Positions 51,122 through 61,284 of a stretch of DNA of 64,000 nt are shown piece after piece (positions within the stretch are counted from its first letter, which is position 1; the number at the start of each line of letters is the position of its first letter). This DNA comes from Lichenibacterium minor (GTDB lineage Bacteria; Pseudomonadota; Alphaproteobacteria; Rhizobiales; Beijerinckiaceae). The notes under the pieces were generated by a model, which was given only the letters and a program-made list of their open reading frames with translations, did no database searches and was not told where the DNA came from. A program made the position numbers and the translations under genes. The stretch covers positions 1-64,000 of the forward strand of contig NZ_QYBB01000011.1 in assembly GCF_004137685.1 (NCBI RefSeq), in the 5' to 3' direction.

Positions 51122-51718
51122 CCGGGGCGGGTGAGCCTCCCACGTCCCGGTCGGCATCGCAGCGTTTCCGACACACCCTTTTCGTCCGCCGGGTCGGGCG
51201 ACGGTCCGAGCCCGTCCGACCCGACCGCCGGTGCTCCGCCCGCGCGATGACATCGGCCCGGCATCGCCGGTCATAGAGCCGCCCCCGATCGCCTCGCCAC
51301 GACAGCTTGCGCGGGCTTACATGGGCTCGGTGGTCGGCGTCGCCAACCGTCATGGCCGTCCGTCGACACCCATCCGTCCCGGCCCGACGCTTCGATGCCG
51401 ACGCGAGGTCGAGGGGTCGCGGCGAGCGATGGTCCGGCGGTAGGCAACACGCACAGCCGACCTCGGCCGCGTCCGTATCGATGATGCAGGCGCCGCCCGA
51501 CGCGGGGTCGCCGGGCCGATGATCGCCCCTTCTTCCCAGACCGATCGATGACGCACGTTTCGACGACATGAGCCGAAGCGTGAAGCTCGCGCGCACGGCC
51601 TCGCGCGAGCGCGATTCGTCTGCTCGGCGGACCCGAGCCGCACGCGCGACGCCACGACTGAACGAGAAAAGCCCGGCGGTGTCCCGCCGGGCTTCTCTGT
51701 TTCGTGATCCGAAGGATC
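51122..51718. other. Gene-free stretch between EcfG-like gene and porin
   Basis: About 600 bases with no convincing gene. Several short frames exist on both strands but none has protein-like composition or a ribosome-binding site. The right end holds the porin terminator. Confidence 0.6.
51666..51694 (-). terminator. Intrinsic terminator of the porin gene
   Basis: A perfect 11-bp stem, AAGCCCGGCGG (51669-51679) with CCGCCGGGCTT (51684-51694), and a 4-base loop. On the minus strand the descending arm runs into TTTT. It lies 25 bases after the porin stop. Confidence 0.75.
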
Positions 51719-53194
51719 TTAGAAGTCGCGCTCGATGCGGAGGCGGGCTTCGAAAGCGTCGGGGTTCTTGGAGACGCCGATCGGCAGGGCCGTGGCGGCC
51801 TGGCCGGGGTTGTGGGCCAGCGTCTGGTAGATCTTGGCGTAATCGAACTCGAGGCCGATCTCGAGGTTCTTCACGGGATCATACAGGAACTGGTTGCCGA
51901 CGCGGAACTGGCTGACGTCGCCGAGGCCGCCGAGCGTCCAGTCGATGTTCTTGGCGCGTCCGTAGCCGCTCTCCTCGTAGGAGCCGAACAGAACGTCGTG
52001 GAACGTCGCCGTGAAGTAGTGGTTGATGGCCGCCATGACCGAGAAGCCGCGGCTCAGGGCGAGGTTGTACGAGCCGTTCGTCGAGCCGGCGTTGCCGATC
52101 GCGATTGCGTCATGGTCGATGTGCTGGAAGCCACCGATGAAGCGCGACTGGAAGCCGGCGTTCGCGTAGCCCACCGAGTCCTGGTAGAGGTACGCGCCGT
52201 TCTGGTAGGCACCCTCGATCCAGATGTCGTCGCCGGCCGCCAGCATCGGCAGCTTCAGCTGGACGCCGCCCTGCACCGCGAAGCCGTCGGCGTCGTTGTG
52301 GTTGAAGCCCTGGCCGCCCGTGCCGGCATAGGGACCCGAAACGGTGTTGACCTGGTGGTAGGCGGCCGACAGCTGGGCCGAACCCCAAGCCTGGTCGAGG
52401 CGCACGTTGCCGACGAGGTCCGGGATCGTCTCGCCGCCGTAGCCGACCGTCAGAGCGGTCGCGCCCTGGTTCACGCCGCCGACTTCGAAGGCGCCGCCCT
52501 GGATGGTGCCGATGCCGTCGTTGCGCTGGTTGTGGTCTTCGATGGCGAAGGTAGCCGAGAACCCGCCAGCGCCGGTGTAGGTGTAGGCGAAGACGTTGTT
52601 CGACAAATCGGAGTTGGCGATGCCTTCGTAGTTGTAGTTATCGGCATAGAAGTCGAAGAAGGACTGGACGCGCCCGGCGGTGATGCCGGCGAACTGGATG
52701 TAGCCCTTGTCGAGGTAGGCGGAGTTGCCGCCCTGGTTGGCGAAGGTGTTCTGGCCGCCAGCCGAACCACCGCCGGCATAGAGGCCCTGCAGACGGTCGA
52801 TCTGGTAACGGACATAGGCGCGCAGGGTGCCGTAGGCGGTCTGCGTGCGGGTGTCGACGGCGATACGACCGCGGGCGAAGAAGCCCGACTCGTCTTCGGC
52901 GCGGCCCGGGACCGTGGTGCCGCCAGCGACCAGGCGGGTCGAGCTGCCGACCGTCGCGGTCGGGTAATACTGGCGGGCGTTGTTGACGAACAGCCCTTCG
53001 ACGCGGACGAGCCCGCCGACCTGGATGCAGGTGTCAGTGCCGGGGATGTAGAAGAACCCCACGCCGGTCCAATCGCAGACCCGGACGTAATCGACAGGCG
53101 CTGCCTTCCGGACGGGAAGATCGGCAGCCTGGGCGCCAACGGTGGCAGCGAATGCGGCCGCCGAACCGAGAAGTAGGCTCTTACCGAGCTTCAT
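51719..53194 (-). CDS. Outer-membrane porin (alphaproteobacterial OmpII/porin-2 type)
   Basis: 491 aa. A signal peptide (cleavage near residue 23-24, AQAA) and a mature start DLPVRKAAPVDYVRVCDW are hallmarks of the Hyphomicrobiales porin family; the conserved Cys pair (VCDW...DTCIQVGGLVRVEG) follows. The C-terminus ends in LRIERDF with the terminal Phe needed for barrel assembly. Strands are rich in Tyr and Gly. It is likely the major trimeric porin for small solutes. The ATG at 53194 has a strong GGAGG; the frame upstream is non-coding. Confidence 0.95.
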   Translation of the reverse strand: MKLGKSLLLGSAAAFAATVGAQAADLPVRKAAPVDYVRVCDWTGVGFFYIPGTDTCIQVGGLVRVEGLFVNNARQYYPTATVGSSTRLVAGGTTVPGRAEDESGFFARGRIAVDTRTQTAYGTLRAYVRYQIDRLQGLYAGGGSAGGQNTFANQGGNSAYLDKGYIQFAGITAGRVQSFFDFYADNYNYEGIANSDLSNNVFAYTYTGAGGFSATFAIEDHNQRNDGIGTIQGGAFEVGGVNQGATALTVGYGGETIPDLVGNVRLDQAWGSAQLSAAYHQVNTVSGPYAGTGGQGFNHNDADGFAVQGGVQLKLPMLAAGDDIWIEGAYQNGAYLYQDSVGYANAGFQSRFIGGFQHIDHDAIAIGNAGSTNGSYNLALSRGFSVMAAINHYFTATFHDVLFGSYEESGYGRAKNIDWTLGGLGDVSQFRVGNQFLYDPVKNLEIGLEFDYAKIYQTLAHNPGQAATALPIGVSKNPDAFEARLRIERDF

Positions 53195-54000
53195 CGTCAA
53201 ACCTCCAAAATGTATGACCCAACGGGAATGGTTTTGCTTCGTGACCAGCTGCATCCTGGAGATTTGATCGTCTCTCAAGCCGCATCGAACCTTTAGCGCC
53301 CCGTGCTCCCCGACTCGCGACCCGATGCATCCGCCTTTTTACTTCACCCCGAGGGGAGAGATCGGCGTTGGGCGACGGGCCTTCGAATGCGTGGGGCGTC
53401 TCCCCTCCGCCGAGACAACATACTCGGCATCGCAGATTCGACAATTGTCAGATCGCTTCCGGACGCCCTCCTGCCACCTTTGGAACGGTGATGTGACATT
53501 CCCGCAACGATAGCATGAGCGGGGAGAACAGACGGGTTCGAGCGCTTCCCGACCCAAGCATCCGGGCGCGCTCATCGGGAGCTTGCGCGAGGCCGACCTG
53601 TCTCTCTTCCGAGTCGGAAGCAGTACAGCCGTGGCGGGGACCCCGCGTCCTTCCGCTCGGGCGCGACATCGCGCGGCGAGCGGCGCGGGCGTCCCATCGG
53701 CGCCGGCCGCGGTTCGGGACCCAGGGGTCCGCGCGTCGGCCGCACAACGAGTCCCACCGCGCCGGCTCCGTCCGGCCGCCGCCGTCACGGCGAAGCGCCA
53801 TGTCGCTCCCGTGCCGGGGACCGACGTCCGGCCGCGACGGCACGCCAGCGACGGCGGGTCGTCGCCCGTGCCGCACCTCTTCCACGCCGCCTTCCTGTTT
53901 TCGCCCGAATCGAAGACCATTCTTGCAATGTGAAACGGCGTGGGGCATAGGTTGCCTCGCTCCAGCGAGCGGACGCGAGTTGTCCGGTGACGGGCAAGAC
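53195..54000. other. 800-base gene-free region between porin and tRNA-Ser
   Basis: Contains the porin leader and predicted promoter at its left. Between about 53450 and 54000 several overlapping open frames occur on both strands, but their composition (Arg/Pro/Ser-rich, mutually overlapping) is that of random GC-rich DNA, and one runs into the tRNA. Nothing else is recognisable. Confidence 0.6.
53417..53449 (-). promoter_or_regulatory. Predicted porin promoter with overlapping palindrome
   Basis: On the minus strand TTGTCG (-35, 53444-53439) and TATGTT (-10, 53422-53417) are 16 bases apart. The perfect 10-base palindrome GACAATTGTC (53440-53449) covers the -35, a position where a bound regulator would block polymerase. 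The leader to the porin start would be about 215 bases. Confidence 0.45.
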
Positions 54001-54094
54001 GGAGATGTGGCCGAGAGGCTGAAGGCGGCGGTTTGCTAAACCGTTATAGGGTTGTAAAGCCCTATCGAGGGTTCGAATCCCTCCGTCTCCGCCA
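54001..54094 (+). tRNA. tRNA-Ser (GCU)
   Basis: A 94-nt class II tRNA including encoded CCA. The acceptor stem GGAGATG pairs with CGTCTCC (one G-T pair). The anticodon GCT is at 54035-54037, the variable arm is long, and the T-loop GGTTCGAATCC is present. It reads AGC/AGU codons. Confidence 0.95.
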
Positions 54095-54131
54095 TCGTCG
54101 CCGTTCTTCGCTGAAGAGTGACAGGGTGATC

Positions 54132-54704
54132 ATGGTCAGGGCGAATAATATTGCTGCTCTCGGGGTGCTGAGCCTGGGGATCATGGGCATCGGCCAAGCC
54201 GTCGCGGCGGAAGACCCGACCGGGTATTGGGCGACCGAGAAGAACGAGTCGCAGATCCATATCACGCATTGCGGCGACAAGCTGTGCGGCAACATCTTCT
54301 GGATGAAGGAGCCGTCGGACGGCAAAGGGGCCATGAGGCTCGACAAGGAGAACGAGGACGAGGCGAAGCGAAAGCGCACCCTCCTCGGCCTTCAGCTCAT
54401 CAACATGAAGCCCGAAGACGATTACTGGAAGGGGACGGTTTACAACCCGCAGAATGGCAAGACCTATGATGCCACTCTGAAGATCCTCAGCCATACGCAG
54501 GTCGAGCTCAAGGGTTGCGTCGCCTACATCCTGTGCGGTGGCCAGAAGTGGACCCGCGAAGACCCGAAGACCGTGAACACCGCCGAATCCGGCACCGCGA
54601 AGCCCGCGGCTGCCCATCCGGAGCCGGCGCATCCGACGCCGGCAGGCACCGCGGCCCATAAGGCATCCGTGCCGGCCACCGGAGCCGCGACGCCCCCCGA
54701 ATGA
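54132..54704 (+). CDS. DUF2147 secreted protein
   Basis: 190 aa. A signal peptide (to about residue 26) leads to a DUF2147 domain: DPTGYWATEKNESQIHIT, HCGDKLCGNIFWMKEP, DYWKGTVYNPQNGKTYDATL, and ILCGGQKWTRED. Paired Cys residues suggest disulfides in the periplasm; the family function is unknown but its beta-rich fold resembles lipocalin-like binders. A Pro/Ala/His-rich tail follows the domain. The ATG at 54132 starts the signal peptide; the open frame upstream crosses the tRNA and is not coding. Its stop overlaps the next gene. Confidence 0.9.
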   Translation: MVRANNIAALGVLSLGIMGIGQAVAAEDPTGYWATEKNESQIHITHCGDKLCGNIFWMKEPSDGKGAMRLDKENEDEAKRKRTLLGLQLINMKPEDDYWKGTVYNPQNGKTYDATLKILSHTQVELKGCVAYILCGGQKWTREDPKTVNTAESGTAKPAAAHPEPAHPTPAGTAAHKASVPATGAATPPE

Positions 54705-55027
54705 GGACGGGCCGCATCTCTCCGGCGCCGTTCGCCGCGACCGTCGCCGGAGGCGGGATGGTCTTGCTCGCGCTGTTCGGCCTCGAAGGCGAGGCCGCTG
54801 CGGCGACACCGGCCATCCAGCCACGGGCACCGGTCGCGCGAAGCGCGGATCCCGCCGCGCCTCGGCCATCCGGGCCCGCCAATCCGGAGCTGGACCAGTC
54901 GTCGCGCAACGTGGTGGCCCGGGCCCGCATGCTGGAATGCGGGCACCAGTGGAGCAATCTCAAGCGGGCCGGAACGGCATCCGGCACCTGGAAGGACTTT
55001 TCGCGCGGGTGCCTGGCCCAGCGCTGA
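54701..55027 (+). CDS. Small secreted protein of unknown function
   Basis: 108 aa. A signal peptide (about 1-35, ending EAAAA) is followed by a Pro/Ala linker and a compact C-terminal segment (about 74-105) with two Cys residues: RARMLECGHQWSNLKRAG, then GTWKDFSRGC. The pattern Cys-Gly-x-x-Trp...Lys...Gly-Thr-Trp-x-x-Phe...Cys recurs in small secreted proteins of Hyphomicrobiales as I recall it, but no function is known. Translationally coupled to the DUF2147 gene (ATGA). Followed by a strong bidirectional terminator. Confidence 0.8.
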   Translation: MRTGRISPAPFAATVAGGGMVLLALFGLEGEAAAATPAIQPRAPVARSADPAAPRPSGPANPELDQSSRNVVARARMLECGHQWSNLKRAGTASGTWKDFSRGCLAQR

Positions 55028-55044
55028 TCGCCGCAACGGTGAAA

Positions 55045-55084
55045 CGAAAGGGCCCGGACGGCATCTGCCGTCCGGGCCCTTTCG
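55045..55084. terminator. Bidirectional terminator between small secreted gene and gatB
   Basis: A perfect 18-bp stem (55045-55062 and 55067-55084) with a 4-base loop ATCT. The ends of the stem, CGAAAG and CTTTCG, give short T tracts on both strands. It lies three bases from the gatB stop and 18 after the other gene. Confidence 0.8.
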
Positions 55085-55087
55085 TCG

Positions 55088-56572
55088 TCACAGGCCGAGC
55101 TTGCTCCTCAGCACGTCGTTGACCACCTGCGGGTTGGCTTTGCCGCCCGTCGCCTTCAAGGCCTGACCGACGAACCAGCCCAACATCGTCGGTTTCGCCT
55201 GCACCTGCGCGACCTTGTCGGGGTTCGCCGCCATGATGGCGTCGATCGCCGCCGCGATGGCGCCGGTATCGGTCACCTGCCGCAGGCCGCGCCGCTCGAC
55301 GATATCGCGCGGGGACGCGCCGCTTTCCTCGCCCGTCATCAGGGCGAGCACGTCCTTGGCGATCTTGCCCGAAATGGTGCCGTCGGCGATGAGGTCGACG
55401 AGGGCCGCCACTTGCTCGGGCGTGATGTGGGTGTCCTGGACGGACCGCCCGATCGCGTTGGCGTAGGCGGCGACGTCGCCCGTGATCCAGTTGGCCACGA
55501 TCTTGGCGTCCCGCTTCACCCCGCCCGACGCGACGGCGCGCTCGTAATAGGCGGCGAGGTCGCGTTCCGCTACCAGCACGGAAGCGTCGTAGGGCGACAG
55601 GCCGTAGTCCGACACGAACCGCGCCTTCTTGGCATCGGGGAGTTCCGGCAGGCCTGCCGCCAGTTCGTCCACGTAGGCCTGGTCGAACTCCAGGGGGAGA
55701 AGGTCGGGGTCGGGGAAGTAGCGGTAGTCGTGCGCCTCCTCCTTCGAGCGCATGGAGCGCGTTTCCCCGCGGACCGGGTCGAACAGGCGGGTTTCCTGGT
55801 CGATGGCGCCGCCGTCTTCCAGGATGGCGATCTGGCGCCGCGCCTCGGTGTCGACCGCCTGGCCGATGAAGCGGATCGAGTTGACGTTCTTGATCTCGCA
55901 GCGCGTGCCGAGCGGCCCACCGGGGCGCCGCACCGACACGTTGACGTCGGCGCGAAGGCTGCCCTTCTCCATGTCGCCGTCGCAGGTGCCGAGATAGCGC
56001 AGGATCGTCCGGAGCTTGGTCACGTAGGCCTTGGCCTCGTCCGCCGAGCGGATGTCGGGACGGGACACGATCTCCATCAGCGCCACGCCGGACCTGTTCA
56101 GGTCGACGAAGCTTTCGGTCGGCGACTGGTCGTGGGTCGATTTGCCGGCGTCCTGCTCGAGGTGCAGCCGCTCGATGCCGACGCGGATCTGCTCGCTCGG
56201 CGTCACGTCGACCAGCACCTCGCCCTCGCCCACGATCGGGTGCTTGAACTGCGAGATCTGGTAGCCCTGCGGCAGGTCCGGGTAGAAGTAGTTCTTGCGG
56301 TCGAAGGTCGAGCGGCGGTTGATGGCCGCGTTCAGGCCGAGGCCGGTGCGCACCGCCTGCGCGACGCAGAACTCGTTGATCACGGGCAGCATGCCCGGCA
56401 TCGCGGCGTCGATGAAGGACACCTGGCTGTTCGGCTCGGCGCCGAAGGCCGTCGAAGCGCCGGAGAACAGCTTGGACTTCGACGATACCTGGGCATGGAC
56501 CTCCATGCCGACGACGATCTCCCAATCGCCGGTCGCGCCCGCGACGAGCTTGGATTCGGATGCTTTGGCCAT
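55088..56572 (-). CDS. gatB: Asp-tRNA(Asn)/Glu-tRNA(Gln) amidotransferase subunit B
   Basis: 494 aa. GatB_N kinase-like domain ([52 protein letters not shown]) and C-terminal YqeY-like helical region ([11 protein letters not shown] type, then [13 protein letters not shown]). It phosphorylates misacylated Glu-tRNA(Gln), which GatA-derived ammonia then amidates. Lies eight bases after gatA; last gene of gatC-gatA-gatB. Confidence 0.97.
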   Translation of the reverse strand: MAKASESKLVAGATGDWEIVVGMEVHAQVSSKSKLFSGASTAFGAEPNSQVSFIDAAMPGMLPVINEFCVAQAVRTGLGLNAAINRRSTFDRKNYFYPDLPQGYQISQFKHPIVGEGEVLVDVTPSEQIRVGIERLHLEQDAGKSTHDQSPTESFVDLNRSGVALMEIVSRPDIRSADEAKAYVTKLRTILRYLGTCDGDMEKGSLRADVNVSVRRPGGPLGTRCEIKNVNSIRFIGQAVDTEARRQIAILEDGGAIDQETRLFDPVRGETRSMRSKEEAHDYRYFPDPDLLPLEFDQAYVDELAAGLPELPDAKKARFVSDYGLSPYDASVLVAERDLAAYYERAVASGGVKRDAKIVANWITGDVAAYANAIGRSVQDTHITPEQVAALVDLIADGTISGKIAKDVLALMTGEESGASPRDIVERRGLRQVTDTGAIAAAIDAIMAANPDKVAQVQAKPTMLGWFVGQALKATGGKANPQVVNDVLRSKLGL

Positions 56573-56580
56573 CGGGGCGC

Positions 56581-58080
56581 CTATCGGGTCGGGGCGGTGG
56601 CTGACCACCAGTCGGACGGGAGTTCGGTCTTGGGCGCCGAGCGCTCGATGACCTCGGCGAGGGAGAACAGCGTGCCCTCGTCGAAGGGCCGGCCGATGAG
56701 CTGCAGCCCCAGCGGCAACTTGTCGGCGGACAATCCGGCCGGCACCGCGATGCCGGGCAGGCCCGCCAGGTTCACCGTGACGGTGAAGGCGTCGTTGAGA
56801 TACATGGCGATCGGGTCGTCTCCGCCCTTCTCGCCGATCGCGAAGGCGGCGGACGGCGTCGCCGGCGTCAGGATGGCGTCGACGCCGTCGGCGAAGGCAC
56901 GCTCGAAATCCTGGCGGACCAGCGTGCGGATCTTCTGCGCCTTGAGGTAGTAGGCGTCGTAATAGCCGGCGGACAGAACGTAGGTGCCGATCATGATGCG
57001 GCGGCGGACCTCGGGTCCGAAACCGGCCGCGCGGGTGTTGCCGTACATTTCGGCGATGTCGCGTCCCGGCACGCGCAGCCCGTAGCGCACGCCGTCGTAG
57101 CGGGCGAGGTTCGACGAGGCTTCCGCGGGCGCCACGATGTAATAGGCCGGCAGGGCATATCGCGTGTGGGGCAGCTCGATGTCGACGATCCGCGCGCCGG
57201 CGGCCTTGAGCCAGGCGACGCCCTCGGCCCACAGCGCGTCGATCTCGGCCGGCATGCCGTCGATGCGGTACTGGCGCGGGATGCCGATGGTCTTGCCGGC
57301 GACCGACGCCCCGACCTCGGCCTCGTAGTCGGGCACCGCGAGGTCGACGGAGGTCGAGTCCTTCGGGTCGTGGCCCGCCATGGACCGCAGCAGGATGGCG
57401 GCGTCGCGCACCGTGCGGGTGATCGGCCCCGCCTGATCGAGCGAGGACGCGAAGGCGACGACGCCCCATCGCGAGCAGCGCCCGTAGGTGGGCTTGATCC
57501 CGACCGTGCCGGTGAAGGCCGCCGGCTGGCGGATGGAGCCGCCCGTGTCGGTCGCCGTCGCGCCCAGGCACAGCCGCGCCGCGACGGCCGCCGCGGAACC
57601 GCCGGAGGAGCCGCCGGGCACGAGGGCGGTTTCGCTGCCGGGCCTGCGCCAGGGCGACACGGCCGGCCCGTGATAGGACGTCTCGTTGGACGAGCCCATG
57701 GCGAACTCGTCGAGGTTCAGCTTGCCGAGCATCACGGCACCGTCCCGCCACAGCTGCGACGACACGGTCGACTCGTAACCGGGCACGAAGCTGTCGAGGA
57801 TCCGGCTTCCGGCCGTGGTCCGCACGCCCTCGGTGCAATACAGGTCCTTGATGCCGAGCGGCAGGCCTTCGAGCGGGCCGGCCTCGCCCCGCGCGATCCG
57901 GGCGTCGGCGGCATCCGCCATGGCGAGCGCGCGCTCGGGGGTTTCGGTGATGAAGGCGTTGAGCGGCCGCGCCGCCGCCACGGCGGCGACATGCGCTTCC
58001 GTCAGTTCGCGCGACGACAGGCTCTTGGACCTGACGGCATCGCGCGCTTCGGCGAGGGTCAGGCTGGTGGGATCGGACAT
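56581..58080 (-). CDS. gatA: Asp-tRNA(Asn)/Glu-tRNA(Gln) amidotransferase subunit A
   Basis: 499 aa amidase-signature enzyme. Ser-cisSer-Lys triad: Lys in [10 protein letters not shown], Ser in [15 protein letters not shown] and the nucleophile Ser in [11 protein letters not shown]. It releases ammonia from glutamine or asparagine and channels it to GatB. ATG at 58080; the frame extends a little upstream without match. Middle gene of gatCAB. Confidence 0.97.
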   Translation of the reverse strand: MSDPTSLTLAEARDAVRSKSLSSRELTEAHVAAVAAARPLNAFITETPERALAMADAADARIARGEAGPLEGLPLGIKDLYCTEGVRTTAGSRILDSFVPGYESTVSSQLWRDGAVMLGKLNLDEFAMGSSNETSYHGPAVSPWRRPGSETALVPGGSSGGSAAAVAARLCLGATATDTGGSIRQPAAFTGTVGIKPTYGRCSRWGVVAFASSLDQAGPITRTVRDAAILLRSMAGHDPKDSTSVDLAVPDYEAEVGASVAGKTIGIPRQYRIDGMPAEIDALWAEGVAWLKAAGARIVDIELPHTRYALPAYYIVAPAEASSNLARYDGVRYGLRVPGRDIAEMYGNTRAAGFGPEVRRRIMIGTYVLSAGYYDAYYLKAQKIRTLVRQDFERAFADGVDAILTPATPSAAFAIGEKGGDDPIAMYLNDAFTVTVNLAGLPGIAVPAGLSADKLPLGLQLIGRPFDEGTLFSLAEVIERSAPKTELPSDWWSATAPTR

Positions 58081-58136
58081 GGGGTCTCGGGCTGGAGCGG
58101 GTGCGGCTGTGGAGGGGGCGCCGGGCGGCGCCGGTT

Positions 58137-58424
58137 TCACTCGATGACCTTGGGGACGGCGAACAGGTGGTCCTCGCTGGCCGCCGCATTGGCGACGATC
58201 TTCGGCGCGATGCCGCCGTCCGTCACCGCGTCGGGCCGGCGGCGGAGCTGCATCGGCAGCACGGACGTCATCGGCTCGACGCCCTCGACGTCGACGCCGT
58301 CGAGTTCGGCCACGAAGGACAGGATCGCGTTCAGCTCTCCCCTGAGGTGCTCCACCTCGCCCTCGGCGAGCGAGATGCGGGCGAGTTGCGCGACGCGGCG
58401 GACGGTCGCCTGATCGATGGACAT
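58137..58424 (-). CDS. gatC: Asp-tRNA(Asn)/Glu-tRNA(Gln) amidotransferase subunit C
   Basis: 95 aa, normal length. [20 protein letters not shown] and the C-terminal [14 protein letters not shown] are GatC signatures; it clamps GatA to GatB. First gene of the operon, divergent from ruvX; 56 bases before gatA. Confidence 0.95.
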   Translation of the reverse strand: MSIDQATVRRVAQLARISLAEGEVEHLRGELNAILSFVAELDGVDVEGVEPMTSVLPMQLRRRPDAVTDGGIAPKIVANAAASEDHLFAVPKVIE

Positions 58425-58560
58425 GCTGGTTCCGCGGCTCGGGGGATGATCAGCGCGAGGTTCTATCACCGCGCCGACGCGTGAATCAACGATGGCTCCC
58501 CGGGCTGGGCGGGGTAGGACGGGTCGGGCGACGCCGGGTCGCCGCGTGAGGACACCTGCC

Positions 58561-59043
58561 ATGAGCGCCACGGTCGACATCCGGGAGCTGCCCGCCCTGC
58601 TGGGGCGCAACCAGAGGCTCATCGGCCTCGACCTCGGCACCAAGACGATCGGTCTGGCGATGTCGGACGTCGAGCGCCGCATCGCATCCCCGTTCCACAC
58701 GATACGGCGGACCAAGTTCACCCGCGACGTCGCCGAGCTGAAGGACATCCTGGGCAAGAACGCCGTCGTCGCCCTGGTGATCGGGCTTCCGCTCAACATG
58801 GACGGCTCGGAAGGGCCGCGGGTTCAGTCGACGCGCGCCTTCGTGCGCCAGGCTCACCCCATCCTGGGCCTGCCCTTCGCCTTCTGGGACGAGCGCCTGT
58901 CGACGGCCGCCGTCACCCGAACCCTCATCGAACAGGATGCGTCGCGCGCCCGGCGCGCCCAGGTCGTGGACCGGATGGCGGCGGCCTACATCCTTCAAGG
59001 CGTGCTCGACCGCATGGCCGGCTTGGCGAGGGATGCAATCTAG
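58561..59043 (+). CDS. ruvX: Holliday junction resolvase-like protein RuvX (YqgF)
   Basis: 160 aa RNase H-like fold: [17 protein letters not shown] with the first catalytic Asp, [15 protein letters not shown], then [10 protein letters not shown] with Glu and a final Asp near [11 protein letters not shown]. YqgF/RuvX processes pre-16S rRNA 5' ends. The ATG at 58561 is chosen over an upstream frame start without homology. In many relatives pyrB-pyrC follow; here they are absent. Confidence 0.95.
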   Translation: MSATVDIRELPALLGRNQRLIGLDLGTKTIGLAMSDVERRIASPFHTIRRTKFTRDVAELKDILGKNAVVALVIGLPLNMDGSEGPRVQSTRAFVRQAHPILGLPFAFWDERLSTAAVTRTLIEQDASRARRAQVVDRMAAAYILQGVLDRMAGLARDAI

Positions 59044-59174
59044 GCGAGCTTCGCGCCACGACGGACCGCAAAATAGACGTTGCAGAAGCGAAACTGCGCA
59101 CTTATGAGTTGTTGAATACTCTTACGATCTGTCGTGAGAAAAATCAACTTTAAGATGTGTCGAGCCGCAGCTCC

Positions 59175-59369
59175 ATGCCCGTTAGCCCTTCCCAAGTGCC
59201 GCCGCCGCCGTCCGGTCGCCCGTCGGACAAGCAGATCTGCCACTACATTTCGGAGATGTGTCTGGAACTCAGCCATCTGGCGAGGCGACCGAACTTCCGC
59301 ACGATCAGCTACCTGCTCGACATGGCGCGGCTGGAATCGGAGAAGATGGGCAAGGAACTGCCGGGCTGA
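59175..59369 (+). CDS. Conserved small protein of unknown function
   Basis: 64 aa (70 if the GTG at 59157 is used). Hydrophilic Pro-rich start, then a helical core ICHYISEMCLELSHLARRPN, followed by ISYLLDMARLES. This core recurs in short proteins of Hyphomicrobiales as I recall; no function is known. It is preceded by an A+T-rich stretch (59085-59160) unlike the surrounding GC-rich DNA, which probably holds its promoter. It sits between ruvX and dprA, convergent with dprA. Confidence 0.65.
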   Translation: MPVSPSQVPPPPSGRPSDKQICHYISEMCLELSHLARRPNFRTISYLLDMARLESEKMGKELPG

Positions 59370-59376
59370 GCCCGGG

Positions 59377-60594
59377 TCAGGCGGCGCGGCGCGACACGCG
59401 GTTGCCGTCGTGCCGCACCGCGACGCCGGCGACCTCGAGTTCGACGAGGGCCACCTGCACGAGGCGCGACGGCAGGCCCGAAGCGCGGATGAGCTCGTCG
59501 ACCGAGATGGGCGCGGGCCCGAGCAGGCCCGCGATCACGCCTGACGGCCCGTCGGCTTGGGCGGGCGGAGCGGGCGCCTCCTCGGCGAAGCGCGACGGGC
59601 GCGGCGGGGACGCGCGGTCCGCCACGGGGCCGTCGCCGAACAGGTCGAGCTCGTCCCACAGCGGCTCCGGCTCCGGCGCAAGCCGGGGCGCCTCGCCCAG
59701 GGCGTCCGGCTGGTCGCCGCCGCGCCGCGCCGCCAGGGCCGCGACGACGTCCTCGGCGCAGGTGCACAGCGTGGCCCCCTGCCGGATCAGGTCGTTGGTG
59801 CCCTCGGCCCGTGCATCCAGCGGCGATCCCGGGACCGCGAACACGTCCCTGCCCTGTTCGTTGGCGAAGCGCGCCGTGATGAGCGATCCCGAGCGGCGGC
59901 TCGCTTCCACCACGACCACGCCGAGGCCGAGCCCCGAAACGATGCGGTTGCGGCGCGGGAACTCGCGGGCGCGCGGTTCCCAGCCGAGCGGCATCTCGGA
60001 GATCAGCGCGCCCCGCTCGCAGATGCGCCGGGCCAAGCCCTCGTGTTCGCTCGGGTAGATGTGGTCGTGGCCTCCGGCCAGCACCGCGACCGTGCCGGTA
60101 TCGAGGCTCGCCATGTGGGCCTTGACGTCGATCCCGCGCGCGAGGCCGGACGCGATGACGTAGCCGGCCTCGGCCAGGCCCCGCGTCAGGCGCTCGGTGA
60201 AGACGAGGCCCGCGGCGGACGCGTTGCGCGACCCGACGATGCCGACGATCGGCCGGGACAGGACGTCGATCCGGCCCGCGACGGCGAGGAGCGGCGGCGG
60301 CGCGTCGATGGCGCGGAGCGCTTCGGGGTAGGCGGCCTCGCAGGACGCGACGAAGCGGATGTTGAGCTTGCGGGCGCGGTTCCATTCGGCTTCCGCGTCG
60401 GCCACCGAACAGATCGTGATCGCGCGGGAGGTGGCCTTCCTGGCCAGGTCGGGCAGCGCCGCCAGCGCCGCCCCTGCGCTCCGGTAGCGGTCGAGCAGCT
60501 TGAAGAAGGTGCGCGGACCGACGTTCTCGCTGCGGATCAGCCGGAGCCAGTCCAGCTTCTCCGCGTCGGCAAGGGTCCGTCCGCCGATCGTCAA
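59377..60594 (-). CDS. dprA: DNA-processing protein DprA
   Basis: 405 aa. Rossmann-like DprA core: [47 protein letters not shown], and [13 protein letters not shown]; a C-terminal winged-helix ([20 protein letters not shown]) follows a Pro/Ala linker. DprA loads RecA on incoming single-stranded DNA during natural transformation. The start is TTG at 60594, giving a TTGA overlap with the plsY stop. Confidence 0.93.
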   Translation of the reverse strand: MTIGGRTLADAEKLDWLRLIRSENVGPRTFFKLLDRYRSAGAALAALPDLARKATSRAITICSVADAEAEWNRARKLNIRFVASCEAAYPEALRAIDAPPPLLAVAGRIDVLSRPIVGIVGSRNASAAGLVFTERLTRGLAEAGYVIASGLARGIDVKAHMASLDTGTVAVLAGGHDHIYPSEHEGLARRICERGALISEMPLGWEPRAREFPRRNRIVSGLGLGVVVVEASRRSGSLITARFANEQGRDVFAVPGSPLDARAEGTNDLIRQGATLCTCAEDVVAALAARRGGDQPDALGEAPRLAPEPEPLWDELDLFGDGPVADRASPPRPSRFAEEAPAPPAQADGPSGVIAGLLGPAPISVDELIRASGLPSRLVQVALVELEVAGVAVRHDGNRVSRRAA

Positions 60595-61190
60595 GCCTTG
60601 GCCCCGATGCGGCTTTCCGTGCCCTGCATCAGGCGCTGGAGGTTGGCGCGATGCTTCCACCACAGGATCAGCGTCATCAGCGCGAAGGCCGCCCCGTCGG
60701 TGATCTGCCCGGTGAGAACGAACAGCAGCGGCGCCGCGAGCGAGCCCACCAGCGCCGCCGCCGAGGAGAACCGGGTCGCGAAGGCGATGCCGAGCCACAC
60801 GGCGGCGAAGCCGAGCGCGCCGGGCCACCACAGGCCGATGAGGCAGCCGAGATAGGTGGCGACACCCTTGCCGCCGCGGAACCCCAGCCAGACGGGATAG
60901 ATGTGGCCGAGAAACGCCGCCACGCCGGCGAACACCGCGGCGGCGTCACCGAACAGCCAGCGCGCCAGCAGCACGGCCGCCGTTCCCTTCAACGCGTCGA
61001 GCACGAGCGTGAGGGCCGCCAGGTCCTTGCGTCCGGTGCGCAGCACGTTGGTGGCACCGATGTTGCCCGAACCGATGGAGCGGAGGTCGGCCGTGCCCGC
61101 GACGCGGGTGATCAGCAGGCCGAACGGGATCGAACCCAGGCCGTAGCCGAGCGCCAGTGCCGCGATTTCACCCACACCCGGCTCGTTCAT
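60591..61190 (-). CDS. plsY: Acyl-phosphate glycerol-3-phosphate acyltransferase PlsY
   Basis: 199 aa with about five to seven membrane helices. Cytosolic motifs: [28 protein letters not shown] and FRGGKGVAT, then [12 protein letters not shown]. It transfers acyl from acyl phosphate to glycerol-3-phosphate, the first phospholipid step. The ATG at 61190 fits the family start. Pairs with dprA in a conserved order; here the pair is inverted relative to topA. Confidence 0.95.
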   Translation of the reverse strand: MNEPGVGEIAALALGYGLGSIPFGLLITRVAGTADLRSIGSGNIGATNVLRTGRKDLAALTLVLDALKGTAAVLLARWLFGDAAAVFAGVAAFLGHIYPVWLGFRGGKGVATYLGCLIGLWWPGALGFAAVWLGIAFATRFSSAAALVGSLAAPLLFVLTGQITDGAAFALMTLILWWKHRANLQRLMQGTESRIGAKA

Positions 61191-61284
61191 CGCGTCGTCC
61201 CGCCACCCTGATGCCTGGATCTTATGGGCCATTGCGCGCTACGGCAACGCGCGACGGGCCCGGCCCCGCCTTCTCCCGGACGCC

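Noticed and set aside
53515..54039. 174-codon plus-strand frame between porin and tRNA-Ser
   Set aside because: It runs into the tRNA gene and overlaps several equally open frames; Arg/Ser/Pro-rich without motif.
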